This document shows, piece by piece, positions 10,570 through 21,959 of a stretch of 64,000 nt of DNA. The translations under genes and the position numbers were made by a program. Source of the DNA: Arcuatula senhousia (taxonomy: Eukaryota; Mollusca; Bivalvia; Mytilida; Mytilidae); assembly GCA_963971305.1 (NCBI GenBank), contig OZ020306.1:4704842-4768841 (forward strand), given 5' to 3'. Every line of letters begins with the position of its first letter. The stretch's first letter is position 1. Under the pieces are notes generated by a model, which saw nothing but the letters and a program-made list of their open reading frames with translations, ran no database searches and had not been told where the DNA came from.

Positions 10570-13500
10570 CTGAAAAACAAAATCATATACATGTTACAAT
10601 CTTATACCATATAAGTTTGGATTTTTTTGCCATTGGAAAATTCCACATTTTTTATGTAATAAGGGGTGTTTTTTATTTTTGCGAAATGTAATTTTTGTGG
10701 TTTAATCTCTGTATTCCTACTTAAATATGATCTTTTAATTTTTCTGATGGTCTTATTTCGGCGTCCTGATGAATGTCAGGTGGAAAAAAGAGAAAATTAT
10801 ATTATTGTGAAAAAACCCACTTATAATGTATGCAGAAATAGATCATTGTCAACAACTTAATCATTCTATTCAAACAGTTCCTAATCAGAAATTGATAACT
10901 AATTAATGAAATTTATGATGGATCATTGAGAAACCCCAAAAGAAATGAGTATTCACACTTGGGTTAATTTTGCTTTAATTTCTTTCTCAAAGAGTAGCTC
11001 AAAGATCAATAATGATAAGATATTCTAACAAAAACTGGTATTTAAAGTAAAAATGTGTCAAAAACAGAAATAGCCGGATTTATTTAAACAGGAAGAAGAT
11101 GAACAACAGATCTGAAATGGATTCCCTCCTTACCGGAGCCCATGCTGCTATTGCATACCAAATATCAAGAGGCTGTGATAAGTAATTGCTGAAAAAAATG
11201 TTATGAAAATTTTTTCCTCGCCTGCAAACATGCCAGACATTCACCATTTTATTACTGCTTACTTGGATTTATACTCTGTGAAATGTATTGAGCTTGTGTC
11301 TTGTTTATTTATATGATTCATATCATGTTTGTTTCTATTTGAGGAACAAAACAATTCTTTATTTATGACATTGAAACATAATATTGATACAAATGACTTA
11401 CTTTTCATAAGGATAAGCACCAAGGAAACGGTCTAATTCTTCTTTGTTTTCTAAGATACTGTTAATAGTACTATCTTCAATAATACCAGGATCAATATCT
11501 GGAAGTAACAATAATACCAGGATCAATATCTGGAAGTAACAATAATACCAGGATCAGTATAAAGAATAACAATAATACCAGGATCAATACCTGGAAATAA
11601 CAATAATACCAGGATCAATATCTGGAAATAACAATAATACCAGGATCAATATCTGAAAATAAAAATAGACCAGGATTAATATCTGGAAATAACAGTTAAA
11701 CCATGATCAATATAAAGAATAACAATAATACAAGGAATAATAATAAAACCAGGTATAATGTCTGAAAATAACAATAATACCAGGATCAATTTATGTAAAT
11801 AACAATAATACCAGGATCAATTTATGTGAATAACAATAATACCAGGATCAATATCTGGAAAATAACAATACCAGGATCAATATAGGGAAAATAACAATAA
11901 TACTAGGATCAATATCTGGAAAATAACAATAATACCAGGATCAATATCAGGAAAATAACAATAATACCAGGATCAATTTCTGGGGAGTAGTGGACAGACG
12001 GACAGGACAAAAACAATATGTCTCCCCACAAAAGTGGGGGGGAGACATAATAATACCAGGATCAATGCCACAGTGTTCCAGCTAGGCTGTTTTTAGAGGG
12101 CGGTCCGCCCGCCTGCCTTTGCCTCCGCCCGATTGCCCTTTTCAGGATACCTGCCGGTTTTCATCTCCGCCCTGCCCTTTTTGATCGTACATTTGCCTTT
12201 TTTAGTCAATCGTACATAGTTTGTGTATTGAGAATGAAGCCATTTGGGACAATTGAATGGCATATTTACAACCCCAAGCCAATTAACAAATTAAATAAAC
12301 ATGTGTTCTCTAGTCAATTAATTAAGGTATCTATTTTGATAATTCAATTTTAATTACAGGTAAGTTGTCCGATTGCACAGTAAATTTCTCTGCCTCGGTA
12401 ATGATAATAGTGCACAAATCAGAATCTGAACCCAACTGGATGTTTTCTATTAAAAACAACATTAAATGTGCGCTTTTATTAGCTCACCTGGACCGAAGGT
12501 CCATGTGAGCTATTACCATCACTTGGCGTCCGTCGTCGTCGTCGTCCGTTAACAATTTTTAAAAAATCTTCTTCTCTGAAACTGCTGAACAGAATTTCTT
12601 CAAACTTGATATGATTGATCCTTAGGGTGTCCTGCACAAAAATTGTGTTCGGTATTTTGATCCGTCAAAAAATATGGCCGCCGTTGCTAAAAATAGACCA
12701 GGGGGGGTCAGACTACTGTTTTTGGCTTGTAAATCAAAAAGTATAAGAGATAGATGAAATCTGATGCCACGCTACTGCTTCAGCATCAAAAGCTCTACAA
12801 AAGTCTCCATTGAGTCGAAGTTGTCAGATGACCCCTTATGGGAGTTACGGCCCCTTAAAGGTGAAAAATAGCATTTTTTCATGTTTTTGGCCTATGGAAT
12901 GAAAACTATTGCAGATAGAGAGAAGCTGTTGCTTGCTTAAATGTTCAGCTCATTTAGCTCAACAAAAGTCTCCATAAGGTCAAAGTTGTCAGATGACCCC
13001 TTATAGGGGTTATGGCCCCTTAAAGGCAAAAAACAGAGTTTTTGGCCTGTAGAATGAAAACTATTGCAGATAGAGAAAAGCTGTAGCTTGCTTAAATGTT
13101 CAGCTCCTTTAGCTCTACAATAGCCTCCATAGGGTCGAAGTTGTCAGATGACCCCTTATAGGGATTACGGCCCCTTAAAGGCAAAAAATAGTGTTTTTGG
13201 CCTATAGAATGAAAACTATTGCAGATAGAGAAAAGCTGTTGCTTGCTTAAATGTTCAGCTCATTTAGCTCTACACAAGCCTCCATAGGGTCGAAGTTGTC
13301 AGTTGACCCCTTATAGGGGTTACGGCCCCTTAAAGGCAAAAAATAGTGTTTTTGGCCTATAGAATGAAAACTATTGCAGATAAAGAAAAGCTGTTGCTTG
13401 CTTAAATGTTCAGCTCATTTAGCTCCACACAAGTTTCCATATGGTCGAAGTTGTCAGATGACCCCTTATAGGGGTTACAGCCCCTTAAAGGCAAAAAATA

Positions 13501-16500
13501 GTGTTTTTGGCCTATGGAATGAAAACTATTGCAGATAGAGAAAAGTTGTTACTTGCTTAAATGTTCAGCTCATTTAGCTCTACAAAAGTTTCCATAGGGT
13601 CAAAGTTGCCAGATGACCCCTTATAGTGGTTACGGCCCCTTAAAGGCAAAAAAAAGTGTTTTTGGCCTAAAGAAAGAAAACTTTTGCAGATAGAGAAAAG
13701 ATGTTGCTTGCTTAAATGTTCAGCTTAATTAGCTCTACAAAAGTCTTTTTAGGGTCGAAGTTGTCAGATGACCCCTTTAAGAGGTTATGGCCCTTTAAAG
13801 GTGAAAAATAGTGTTTTTTGCTTTGGAATGAAAACTATTGCAGATAGAGAAAAGCTTTTTATTGCTTAAACATTCAGCTCATTTAGCTATACAAAAGTCT
13901 TCAAAGGATTGACATTAAGACCAGGTGAGCGATTCAGGCTCCTGGGAGCCTCTTGTTGAAAAATAGAAACAATGTTGATGGATTTGTGAAATGCTCCATC
14001 ATAATGTTTTGTTTATAAGGTTACAATAGCGTATTGATTTACAATGCATTTTCCATAGGGGGGTACCCTGGTTTTCGATTTTTTTAAAAATAGATCTTAC
14101 TCGAATTTTAATTTCTTTGGCACAGAACCTTTGTGTTGACATGCATATGTTTATTTTTAGCCAATAAAAAATTGGGGTTTGTGCGGCGTTTATGGGCGTA
14201 ATTTTTGGTCGAAAAAAGGGGGGTGCTTTTTTAACGTTATTTTAATTGCACATTTTTAAATTATTATGAGCGCATAGGTGACTTCAGAATTTCTTTACCA
14301 GTATTACCCAAAAGCTTGCTTGGTGCTATATTTAGAAACAACAAATATATCAACCAATGGAAATCATTTCTGTATTTTCTCCTACGCTTTATGTTGGGTT
14401 CAAAAACTTATCGGTGACCGGGATTTGCTCGCAATTGTAACCATAAATAATGACAGGAAGCGGAAGTTAAAAACTAAACACGAACTCTGTCTGGAATGGT
14501 ACTAAATCTCCGGATTTTACTAGCAAATTCAATAAAAATCAAATGGGTTTTCTTAATTTTTTCTTGGGCAGACATTCAAGCTTTTTAGCACTGATAGAAT
14601 GTATGAATGTAATGAAAAGCCTAAAGTCTTGTAATAGAAACAAGAGGCTCCCCTTAAGCCTCAAAATGCATGTTTGTTTGTTAAAAAGAATGTATGCTGT
14701 ATTTGATTGTTATTAGCTACATTTGTATGCCCTTTTGAAAGATTGAGTCAACGCATGAATGTGCCCTTTTTTAAAATTCATCCCTGCCCTTTTCAAATCC
14801 TGGCTGGAACACTGTTTACTAACAATAATACCAGGATTAAATATCTGGAACTGACAATATAAAGAAATAACAATAATATATTTAAATACCAGGATAAATA
14901 TCTTTAAATAGCAGTAATTTTAGAATCAATATCTGGAAATATCAGTGATACCAGAATCCATACCTAGAAATAACAATTTGATGAATGAGATTGTCCGGGA
15001 AAAAAAACCCATAACATAAGCTGTCGACATAAAAGAAACTTGACACACTCAAAGAATGTTAAGGAGGTTTGCTCCTCATATTTTGAGATTTTTGTCAGAT
15101 TTTCGAGATCCTCGGGGTTTATCCATCTATTATGCTTGATTTATTTTGCCCATGAACCCCCTATTTTCTTTTTCTTATTCAAAAGTATGTCCACCAAATA
15201 TGCACTTCACAATTTTTTATGAAATTTTATTTATTCAGTCATACATTTTAAAGAGTTTAAAGATAACGATCTGTGGCAATGCAAAAGTAATGAAAAATCT
15301 AGAGAGAACGTATTTCCCGCCAAAATCATAAATGCTTATAGCATAAAAACGAGCACATGGACCTACATTTTTGTCTTCCTTATTTTGATCATTTGTCCAT
15401 ATTCTTTTAAAAAGATGCAATTTTATCCATTTTTATTTACTTTAAGATACAGGAGCAAACCCCCTTAAATGAAAAAAAAATCCACCAATAACAGAACATT
15501 AACCATAGTTCAGTTATTTTTTTTTACAAAGTAGGTCATCCACATGTACCAATTTTTAAACCTTTAAATATATGTGCAGTACTTAAAAATTGATATCAGT
15601 GATAAGATGATTAGCTTGATATCTTCCCTTATATGGTGTTTGCAAGTTTGACTATTTATGTAAACATGAGGGTACTACAATAATTTTACCATGTTCTTTA
15701 TATAAAAGATGTCTTTTTTATCCCTAGTTCAAAAAGTTTACCTCTACTAAACTTAGGTAGCTCATAGTTAACTAATCATTTACAGTCAGGACAGTAACAT
15801 GAGCTGTTATCTTATCATTAAAGATTAATATACCTTCCATTACTTTGTTCCATCTTCGAACTATCACTTCTTTCTTTTGAAAGTTATGGAAGAAACCAGT
15901 CCTAGGAGCTGATTGATTATCTTTATTACAGGCACTGCAATAAGAAATCAGTCGTATCAGGTGTAAATGACCACTATCAATTTTGTCTTAACATAGATAA
16001 TCTATGTTATAAATTAGTATAACTGAAGAGTAATTCCAAATGTGAGAAAAAAGCATGCAAAGAATGAACAACAAAGTAAATGACATGCAGTGGCGGGGTT
16101 TTGGGGGTTGGAACCCCCCTTTCCTCCGAAATTTTAAAATTTTTGTGTAGATGTTCAGCAAAATTGGTCTGGAACCCCCCCTTTGGCCCATAAAACCCAG
16201 TATGTGGTACCCCCCCCCTTTCGAAAATTTCTGGATCCGCCCCTGACATGTACCACAGTATTTAACAGAAGTCAGTAGTATTAATGTAGAGCTGTATATA
16301 AGCTAAATATAAAATTTATATACAAGATATTGGAGAAATTGAAATTGCTTAGTAATAAGCACATCAGGATCTACAAAACATATATAAAAGCAAAGTTGTA
16401 GGACCATTGATTTTAGGAAATATTAAGATTGAAGTTGTTAGGTCATCACTTGTTGGAGATGAGGCTTGTTAGATGTCACTGAAATATTAAAGCTGTTTTG

Positions 16501-16938
16501 ACCTATACAATGTACGCATGCAGCTGAAAAATTCTGCATTGAATTGAGGTGTGTGTTTCGGGTCTTCTTATTACACATGTACAGTAGCTTCATGTTGTAG
16601 TTACATGCTAAACAATGACTGACTATTTTTTTCCCTTAAATGGTTTAAAAATAAAACTTACTTTGTCAGAGACAATGTTATAAATAACCTCTGTGATCAC
16701 TGCTGTAGTTTGTGTATTCTATAATGATGTCTTATAAATAATGAAGTACTGTTTGACCTTAAATTAGTTACCTATAGTAAATAAAGTGAATGCCTGGGGG
16801 GATCATTTTGACCCCTTTAAACTGTGGTCCTACATTCCATGAGTTATAATCTATGCCAATCTCTGTCCCAACTGGTACATCTAGGAAAATAAATATGGCA
16901 CCCTCAGAGAACAAAACTTGGGCTGTCTCTTGGTCCAT
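9828..16938 (-). CDS. AAR2: AAR2 splicing factor homolog (complete, four coding exons)
   Basis: complement(join(9828..10569, 11402..11498, 15834..15934, 16772..16938)): 1,107 nt, 368 aa plus stop, near the ~384 aa of vertebrate AAR2. All junctions are GT-AG and keep one frame. The N-terminal exon carries the family signature ([20 protein letters not shown], then KMIPPGIHF). The third exon ends in the conserved GAYPYE, continuing as KKWVSL in the last. The last exon contains the helical domain ([19 protein letters not shown]), the [20 protein letters not shown] block and the C-terminal [14 protein letters not shown]. Known family role: a cytoplasmic/nuclear chaperone that binds Prp8 and holds U5 snRNP immature before Brr2 joins. 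The start is the ATG three bases after an acceptor, so an upstream non-coding exon must exist. The gene is convergent with CBL. Confidence 0.95.
10860..11395. other. AAR2 intron 3 with repeat remnant
   Basis: AT-rich intron. A single decayed unit of the CAGGAAGTAG-type repeat lies at about 11075-11270 (AAACAGGAAGAAGATGAACA, 'accaaatatcaagaggctgtgat'). Confidence 0.5.
11402..11498 (-). CDS. AAR2: AAR2 exon 3
   Basis: 97 nt encoding [20 protein letters not shown] and then [12 protein letters not shown]. The donor is GTAAGT (11401-11396). The acceptor TTCCAG (11504-11499) is the first unit of the neighbouring minisatellite. Phase 1 in, phase 2 out. Confidence 0.93.
11478..12062. repeat. 31-bp minisatellite seeded on the AAR2 exon 3 splice acceptor
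   Basis: About 19 tandem units of roughly 31 bp with the core AATACCAGGATCAATATCTGG and an 'aaataacaat' linker. On the minus (transcribed) strand each unit is the first ~21 nt of AAR2 exon 3 plus a ~10-nt tract ending in TTCCAG. The first unit overlaps the real exon (to 11498). Units vary by point changes and 1-2-nt indels. About five more decayed units follow at 14818-14985, on the other side of the inserted element. Confidence 0.85.
12070..14815. mobile_element. 2.7-kb TIR element splitting the AAR2 intronic minisatellite
   Basis: Terminal inverted repeats ACAGTGTTCCAGCTAGG (12070-12086) and CCTGGCTGGAACACTGT (14799-14815), differing at one position. Subterminal 'ctgcccttttt' blocks occur in both arms (about 12110-12200 and 14750-14800). 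No transposase ORF is visible. A second element (12481-13957) lies inside it. I could not identify a clear target duplication. Confidence 0.7.
12481..13957 (+). mobile_element. AGCTCACCTGG-type TIR element with tandem internal units, nested
   Basis: It starts AGCTCACCTGGACCGAAGGT and ends with CCAGGTGAGCGATTCAGGCT. The outer 10 bp are inverted repeats. After a GTC microsatellite (about 12530-12550) come about seven units of 155-165 bp, each with 'ggccccttaaaggc', 'atgaaaactattgcagatag', 'ttgcttgcttaaatgttcag' and 'gtcgaagttgtcagatgacccc'. Remnants of the same family occur at 49209-49300 and 53590-54000. Confidence 0.75.
14986..15833. other. AAR2 intron 2, remainder
   Basis: AT-rich sequence with overlapping short open frames on both strands (15040-15420) that lack any motif. 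Nothing else recognised. Confidence 0.4.
15834..15934 (-). CDS. AAR2: AAR2 exon 2
   Basis: 101 nt encoding roughly [34 protein letters not shown]. The aromatic GFF and the RW pair match conserved positions of the AAR2 N-terminal domain. The acceptor is TTATTGCAG, the donor GTATAT. It has no complete ORF of its own and is recognised only by frame and homology. Confidence 0.9.
16088..16243. mobile_element. Short MITE in AAR2 intron 1
   Basis: A 156-bp element with GC-rich ends (CAGTGGCGGGG and CTGGATCCGCCCC, inverted with mismatches). It is flanked by a 7-bp direct repeat TGACATG (16081-16087 and 16244-16250). The minus-strand open frames across it (for example [13 protein letters not shown]) are the familiar spurious translation of such elements, not genes. 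Confidence 0.65.
16260..16771. other. AAR2 intron 1, remainder
   Basis: AT-rich intronic sequence, no further feature recognised. Confidence 0.4.
16772..16938 (-). CDS. AAR2: AAR2 first coding exon
   Basis: 167 nt of coding sequence, beginning [14 protein letters not shown]. The minus strand reads TTATGTTACAG|GAATGGACC, so the exon starts at 16940 and the ATG is at 16938-16936. The longer ATG-initiated frame reaching 16959 is in the preceding intron. The donor is GTAACT after IYY plus two bases. Confidence 0.93.
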
Positions 16939-17289
16939 TCCTGTAACATAAATGTTCATACATATTTTACATGTTTCATGAAGAAAAGTGAGCCGATATA
17001 CGTGTGTCTCTATCTAACATCTAACAAGCAATCTAGGACATCCTGATATATTGTAGTTTTCTTTATTTAAATTTTTAGTTTATGCTTTACTTCTATGCTA
17101 TATGTTTTTTTATGATACTGATATTTTAGTTGACACACTTTGTTTCTGTTTTTACAGAAAAGGAGAAAGTAAGTTTTACCCCTACATTTTATGATGACCT
17201 AATTTAATTAAGCTTGATTTATGTCAACAAATTCCAATATGTCAACATTTTCAAAAGAAAACCATTATTGAAACATATAAATCCAAAAT

Positions 17290-18400
17290 CTAAGAAAGGC
17301 ATTTGACACCATATGGAGAGAAGGTCTGTTTTATAAACTATATACATGTATAAATGATTTCCCACATTACATTATTAGAATTATTCTCTCTAAGTATGAA
17401 GATCCAAATTGCATGCTTAAGTTCAAAGAAGGCCTAACCAAATGTTTTAATTCCAAATGTGGAGTTAAACAAAGAGATGTGTTGAGACCTATCTTGTTTT
17501 ACTTATATATTAATGATCTTGTTGATAATCTTAATGAAGGAGAAACCGATCCAATTATTATTGGTGACATCTCAATAAAATCCCCTTTTTTATGCAGATA
17601 ATATTATACTTTTGTCTAGTAGTCAGCAAGGACTACAAAAATCTCTTGATGTCCCTCATAAATTCTGCACATCCTGGAAACTAGAATTTAGCCCAAAAAA
17701 TTTTTAACTTGAATTGTAAATCCCATCAAAACTGCTTTAAACTTAAACAAAATTACATTGAGACTGTAAAATCATTTTGTTATCTAGAAATAACCTTTAA
17801 ATATACAGGTAATTTAAACTCCTCAAGCCAATTATTAATGGAAAAAGGTCGCAAGGCCTGGTTTAAAATAAAGAAACCTATAGGTCATGACAATCCTGGC
17901 AGCTTATTAGAAAAACTCTTTGAACTCTTTGACACATTATTATGTCCAATACTATTATTTATACTATAATATATTTTATCAAATTAGAAGCAATTGGGAT
18001 TAAACAAATTGACATTAAAGTCATTTTTAGAACTTCCCGTACTAAATCAAAGGGAGCTAATTTAGATAGAATGAAAAGGATTTTTTTCAATTTTCATGAA
18101 TATCTTGAAAAAATGAATGGTGACCCTATATTTTTTCAATCAATTTCAAAAAGCTTATGAATGAAAATGGACTTTCCTTCAAAAAAACCTTTTTTTATAA
18201 ATTGTCCATCCCTTATAACATGTATAAATTTCAGACAAATCAAAAACCAACTGAATAAAAGCATCACATTGATAACAAAAACAACTTGTTTCAATAGTAA
18301 ATCTTTGATTTTGTTTAAATCTCTAATTGAATATATTAATAAATGTCAAGCTTTCACCAGCACTCCAGAAACATGAAACAATAGGTTTCAATTTACTGTG
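17290..18400 (+). pseudogene. Decayed LINE reverse transcriptase fragment
   Basis: Broken frames on the plus strand. In order they read KAFDTIWREGLFYKL (RT domain), GVKQRDVLRPILFYLYINDL (normally GVRQGxxLSPxLFxxYINDL), a YADN at the usual YADD catalytic box (about 17594), and QQGLQKSLDVPHKFC. A downstream C-terminal region follows to about 18370 in frames 1-3. The Asp-to-Asn change in the catalytic box, frameshifts and stops make it inactive. It belongs to the same general family as the fragment at 49408-49740. Confidence 0.75.
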
Positions 18401-18577
18401 TGTGAAATCTGTATTTTTAACAAGGCCAAATAAAAAAAAAATCATATGTATTTGTGGGTTCCCTAACGTCCCATTTTAGCTTTAAATTGAAATCTGTTCC
18501 CAATTACATTTGTAACTCATGTTAAAAAAATAAAAAGTAATGCCTACCAACCAACCATATTTTTTTTCAGCATGAAA

Positions 18578-18883
18578 CTAGCTTACAATAATGTAGCTCC
18601 TTTGACAGCTTTGAAATGGCGGAGCTACATGTGTACATGTACAATGCGGTCCCATCGCTGGTAACGGAACAATGCCGAAAGTGAAATCACACTGGGCGAA
18701 ATTCAATTGATTAAGTTTCAAATTTGGTACTAAAATATTGCTAATAGTAATTTAATGACGAATGCAATTTAAATCTACCAATGTTTAGCGGAATTTAAAA
18801 TTTTTCGTGAAAATATCTACTTTTGAAGACTCTTGATCCTGAACTTTATAATGAAGTCAAAGGAGCTACAGTGTTGTAGCTAG
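18578..18883. repeat. Inverted-repeat element (MITE-like)
   Basis: Arms of about 28 bp at 18578-18605 and 18856-18883 share GTCAAAGGAGCTACA and TTGTA..CTAG in inverted orientation, with about 250 bp between. Each arm is followed by a CATGAAAC in direct orientation, so the exact ends and target duplication are unclear. Confidence 0.5.
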
Positions 18884-18889
18884 CATGAA

Positions 18890-20182
18890 ACCAGAAACCT
18901 ATATACTTTTTTTTTGCATTTTATAGGCTCTCAAAGTGAGCGATAATGGTAGAAATGTCAATATTTTAGTTGTACTATGGGCTGAACCGGTATAGCACCC
19001 TGCTTTTCCCGAACTTTCAACGTCTTTTTAATGCCTTTTGCTTTGCAAATTTTGAACATCAGGTACCGTATAAAACCACTAATTCACAATCCGGTAGAGG
19101 ACGAACCTGAATATAGTTCCTATTTTGAGACAATATAGTTCCATTAAAGTATTGACCCAGCTAAAACTATTGCATGCAAATCATTAAATGAGCTTTTATT
19201 TGAAAGATGAACATCTTAGAAACAAACAGCCCATGTTTGTTCATATATATGTTAAGTGTCAATTTTGAGGATTACTTTTGCTTGGGGTCTCATTCTTGCT
19301 AGAAACATGACTAGAAAGTACCGGACGTTCAGGATGATATAAATCGGGAACCAGTTTTTCCCGTTATTCAATGTAAGATGTGCTAGTTTTTGAACTGGAG
19401 TGAGCCAAATCATTTTGCATTGAAATAAGACTATTGACACCTCATTTGAACTTTAGAAAAAAAATCTACAGCATTTAAGAAATGTCCAATTTAACATAGA
19501 AAGCAATGGGACTCGGAATTAGTGGTTTTATATACCATCATCCAGTGCATATCTGACCCACAAGAAAAACTAGTTTTATCTTATTTTTGAATAATTCTAT
19601 GGATTTTGTCCCATATGGGATTTTGCATTTTTAATAATAAAATTGCAATGAAAATCTCAATTTCAATTCATCGCGTTATAGATATTTTAAAATTTATTTT
19701 AGCTTGTAAAATATTTGAAAATACAATGTAACTTCAGGAGCGTCACACTCACAGGTTAAACCTGTCTCATATTAAACATTTAGTGTAAATGTGTTATAAC
19801 TACTAATTATTGTCTACTTAAAGTAAACTAAAAGTTTTTTAGATTCTAAATGGCAGGGAAATGACTCAACGTTTACCAAATTTCAGAATTGCGAGAGAAA
19901 AAAAATAGGGGTAATAATTTGGGGGGGAAACGAAATGTATTCCTCAGACCAGCGGGTTTGTCTAGAACAGATTATTTTATCCCGTATCTTATCTATTCAC
20001 TTTTTAAAAATTTAATTGTTTTAGGCCGGTGACCAAGACCACATTTTAAAAAGTTTAATCGTCATGAATAACATACACCTATATCATACCTCTTTCGATT
20101 TCTTATTGTCTCTTCTTCAAAATAAGATTGGTCGTCAAAGCCAAAATTGGTGTAAATTTACATACAAGGTCAAAGGTCGATA
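18890..20182. other. Intergenic, nothing recognised
   Basis: AT-rich. The minus-strand frame at 19252-19440 has no motif. Ends immediately left of the 6,214-bp tandem segment. Confidence 0.4.
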
Positions 20183-21267
20183 TGTGTTTTTTGAACTTTT
20201 TGTATCAACACAATTTTCTTAAGATTGAAGAGATATTTGAGGTATCAACACCGACTAAACAAATAAAACTAGACATTTGACTATATTTGTACCGATTTGC
20301 ATGCCTATGATAACCAAAGAAAAAGATAAACTTTCTCGATTATATATACTTTTGAAAAGGGGGAGGGTTTTTGGTTCATTTTGACACCTAAAAGTGTTTT
20401 ATTTAGAAAATTCCATAAGCTTTTAATTGTTAATTTTGATAAAATGTGCAAGAAGTATCATCTCTTTTTGAATATTTAAAAGGAAATCAGCATAAACTAA
20501 ACATAAGGCGTAAAATTTGGACAAAATGACATGTACCCCAAACAACTTTGTGAATTACAAAAAAATCTGTTTTTACAAAAGTTCAAAATTCAATTGCAAT
20601 TTTACAATTATTTTTTTGCATAATTTTAAACTAGAAGTAGACATTTTTCAAATTCATCATTTAACATGAAATTATCGGATTTGTTAATCACTTACATAGA
20701 GGTTTATTTAGAAAAAAGGGGGAGGGACATCAGATTTTAATTTTTAATTTAAACATATTTTATTTGAAACAATTTCAAAAGGGAATCGGACACAAGTACA
20801 AAGTATTTATGAAGTCCTCTCCCGATAACAATACAATACAGAAATAGTTATGGACATGCACGTTCAAATATAAATATGATTGTGATAAAGTAACAACAAC
20901 AAAAATAATTAAGAAATAAAGTAAATTTAGGTAAATAAAAAGGGTAAATCAGAATGAGAAAAACTGCGTTTTTCATCTTGATATCAATTTTTTGTTATCA
21001 TTTTCAAAAATACAAAAGAATGAGCAGCAATTCTCAAATTATATATTTTATGATCTATCATGTGGTAAAATTCTAAAACAATCGATGCCGATCTTCGGGG
21101 TGCTAAATCCGATTTAAGAAATGAGGTATCAAATTTCGTCGGATTTGCCAAATAAGGTAAAAGGGGCGGGACTTAATTTCCAATAGAAAATTCTTCTATT
21201 CGGGTTTTTCTAACTATTGAGTAATATTAATAAAATATAATGGTTTGGATAACTGTAAATTACTATG

Positions 21268-21956
21268 TCAGACTACATAAGACAATAAAACTACAAATAT
21301 TTTATCAAATCTATATGGTACAACGTCATTAACATCACTGTGTTCGGAAAGATGCTTATCACCTATAAGAAATAATGATATGTTGCGTGGAATTTGAGGG
21401 GACAGGAACGACAGGTTTTCAATTAACGTTTGCCTTATTATCGCATATATAGGGCATTCAAAAAAGAAATGAAAAAGGGTTTCTTGCTGATACCCACATC
21501 TACAAGAGGGATCTTGTATGATGCCTACTCTGCTGAGGTCATAATAAAGAAAGGTGGCGCCACATCTCATTTGTGTTAAGATAATGTTTAATTTTCTAGG
21601 CCCATAACAGTTAAATTGGAAAAAAGCAGTGGTTTGGATTCTGATTTTTTAAAGCCTTTTTAAATTTTGAGATCGTAGGTAGGTTTCTGATAGTGGACTC
21701 TAAATTGTTCCATCATAACAAATGATTCCGTAGTTAACGATAATCTACAAAAAGGAATAACAAGATCATCTCTATTTCTTAACGGATAGTCTGATAAGCT
21801 ACTAATACTTGGGGGAGCCAGTCTACAGAGAAATGGGGGAGCAAGATTGTTCACCATAGTATACATCACTTGTAATTTTCTCCGATCGCACCTGGCTTTC
21901 AGGGTTTCCCATCCTACTTCATGATAGATCTGTTCTTTGTTCGTAAAAATAGGCAC
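21268..21956 (-). pseudogene. LINE 3' coding remnant (copy 1)
   Basis: Two minus-strand frames in element order. The first (21956-21660) reads GWETLKARCDRRKLQVMYTM then VNNLAPPFLCRLAPP, like the post-RT region of CR1/L2/Jockey-type LINEs. The second (21570-21268) has CRCGYQQETLFHFFFECPIY, a C-x-C-x(7)-H-x(4)-C zinc-knuckle-like motif typical of LINE C-termini. The 5' side is cut off where the minisatellite begins (about 21957). Confidence 0.75.
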
Positions 21957-21959
21957 ACC

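Noticed and set aside
15988..16249. Minus-strand frames in the 16.1-kb MITE
   Set aside because: They are translations of the element itself.
16939..16959. AAR2 start at the upstream in-frame ATG
   Set aside because: A good splice acceptor (TATGTTACAG) lies between that ATG and MDQETAQ, so the upstream codons are intronic.
17159..17169. Possible plus-strand micro-exon between TTTTTACAG and GTAAGT
   Set aside because: No neighbouring plus-strand coding exons to join; 11 nt with good splice consensus can arise by chance.
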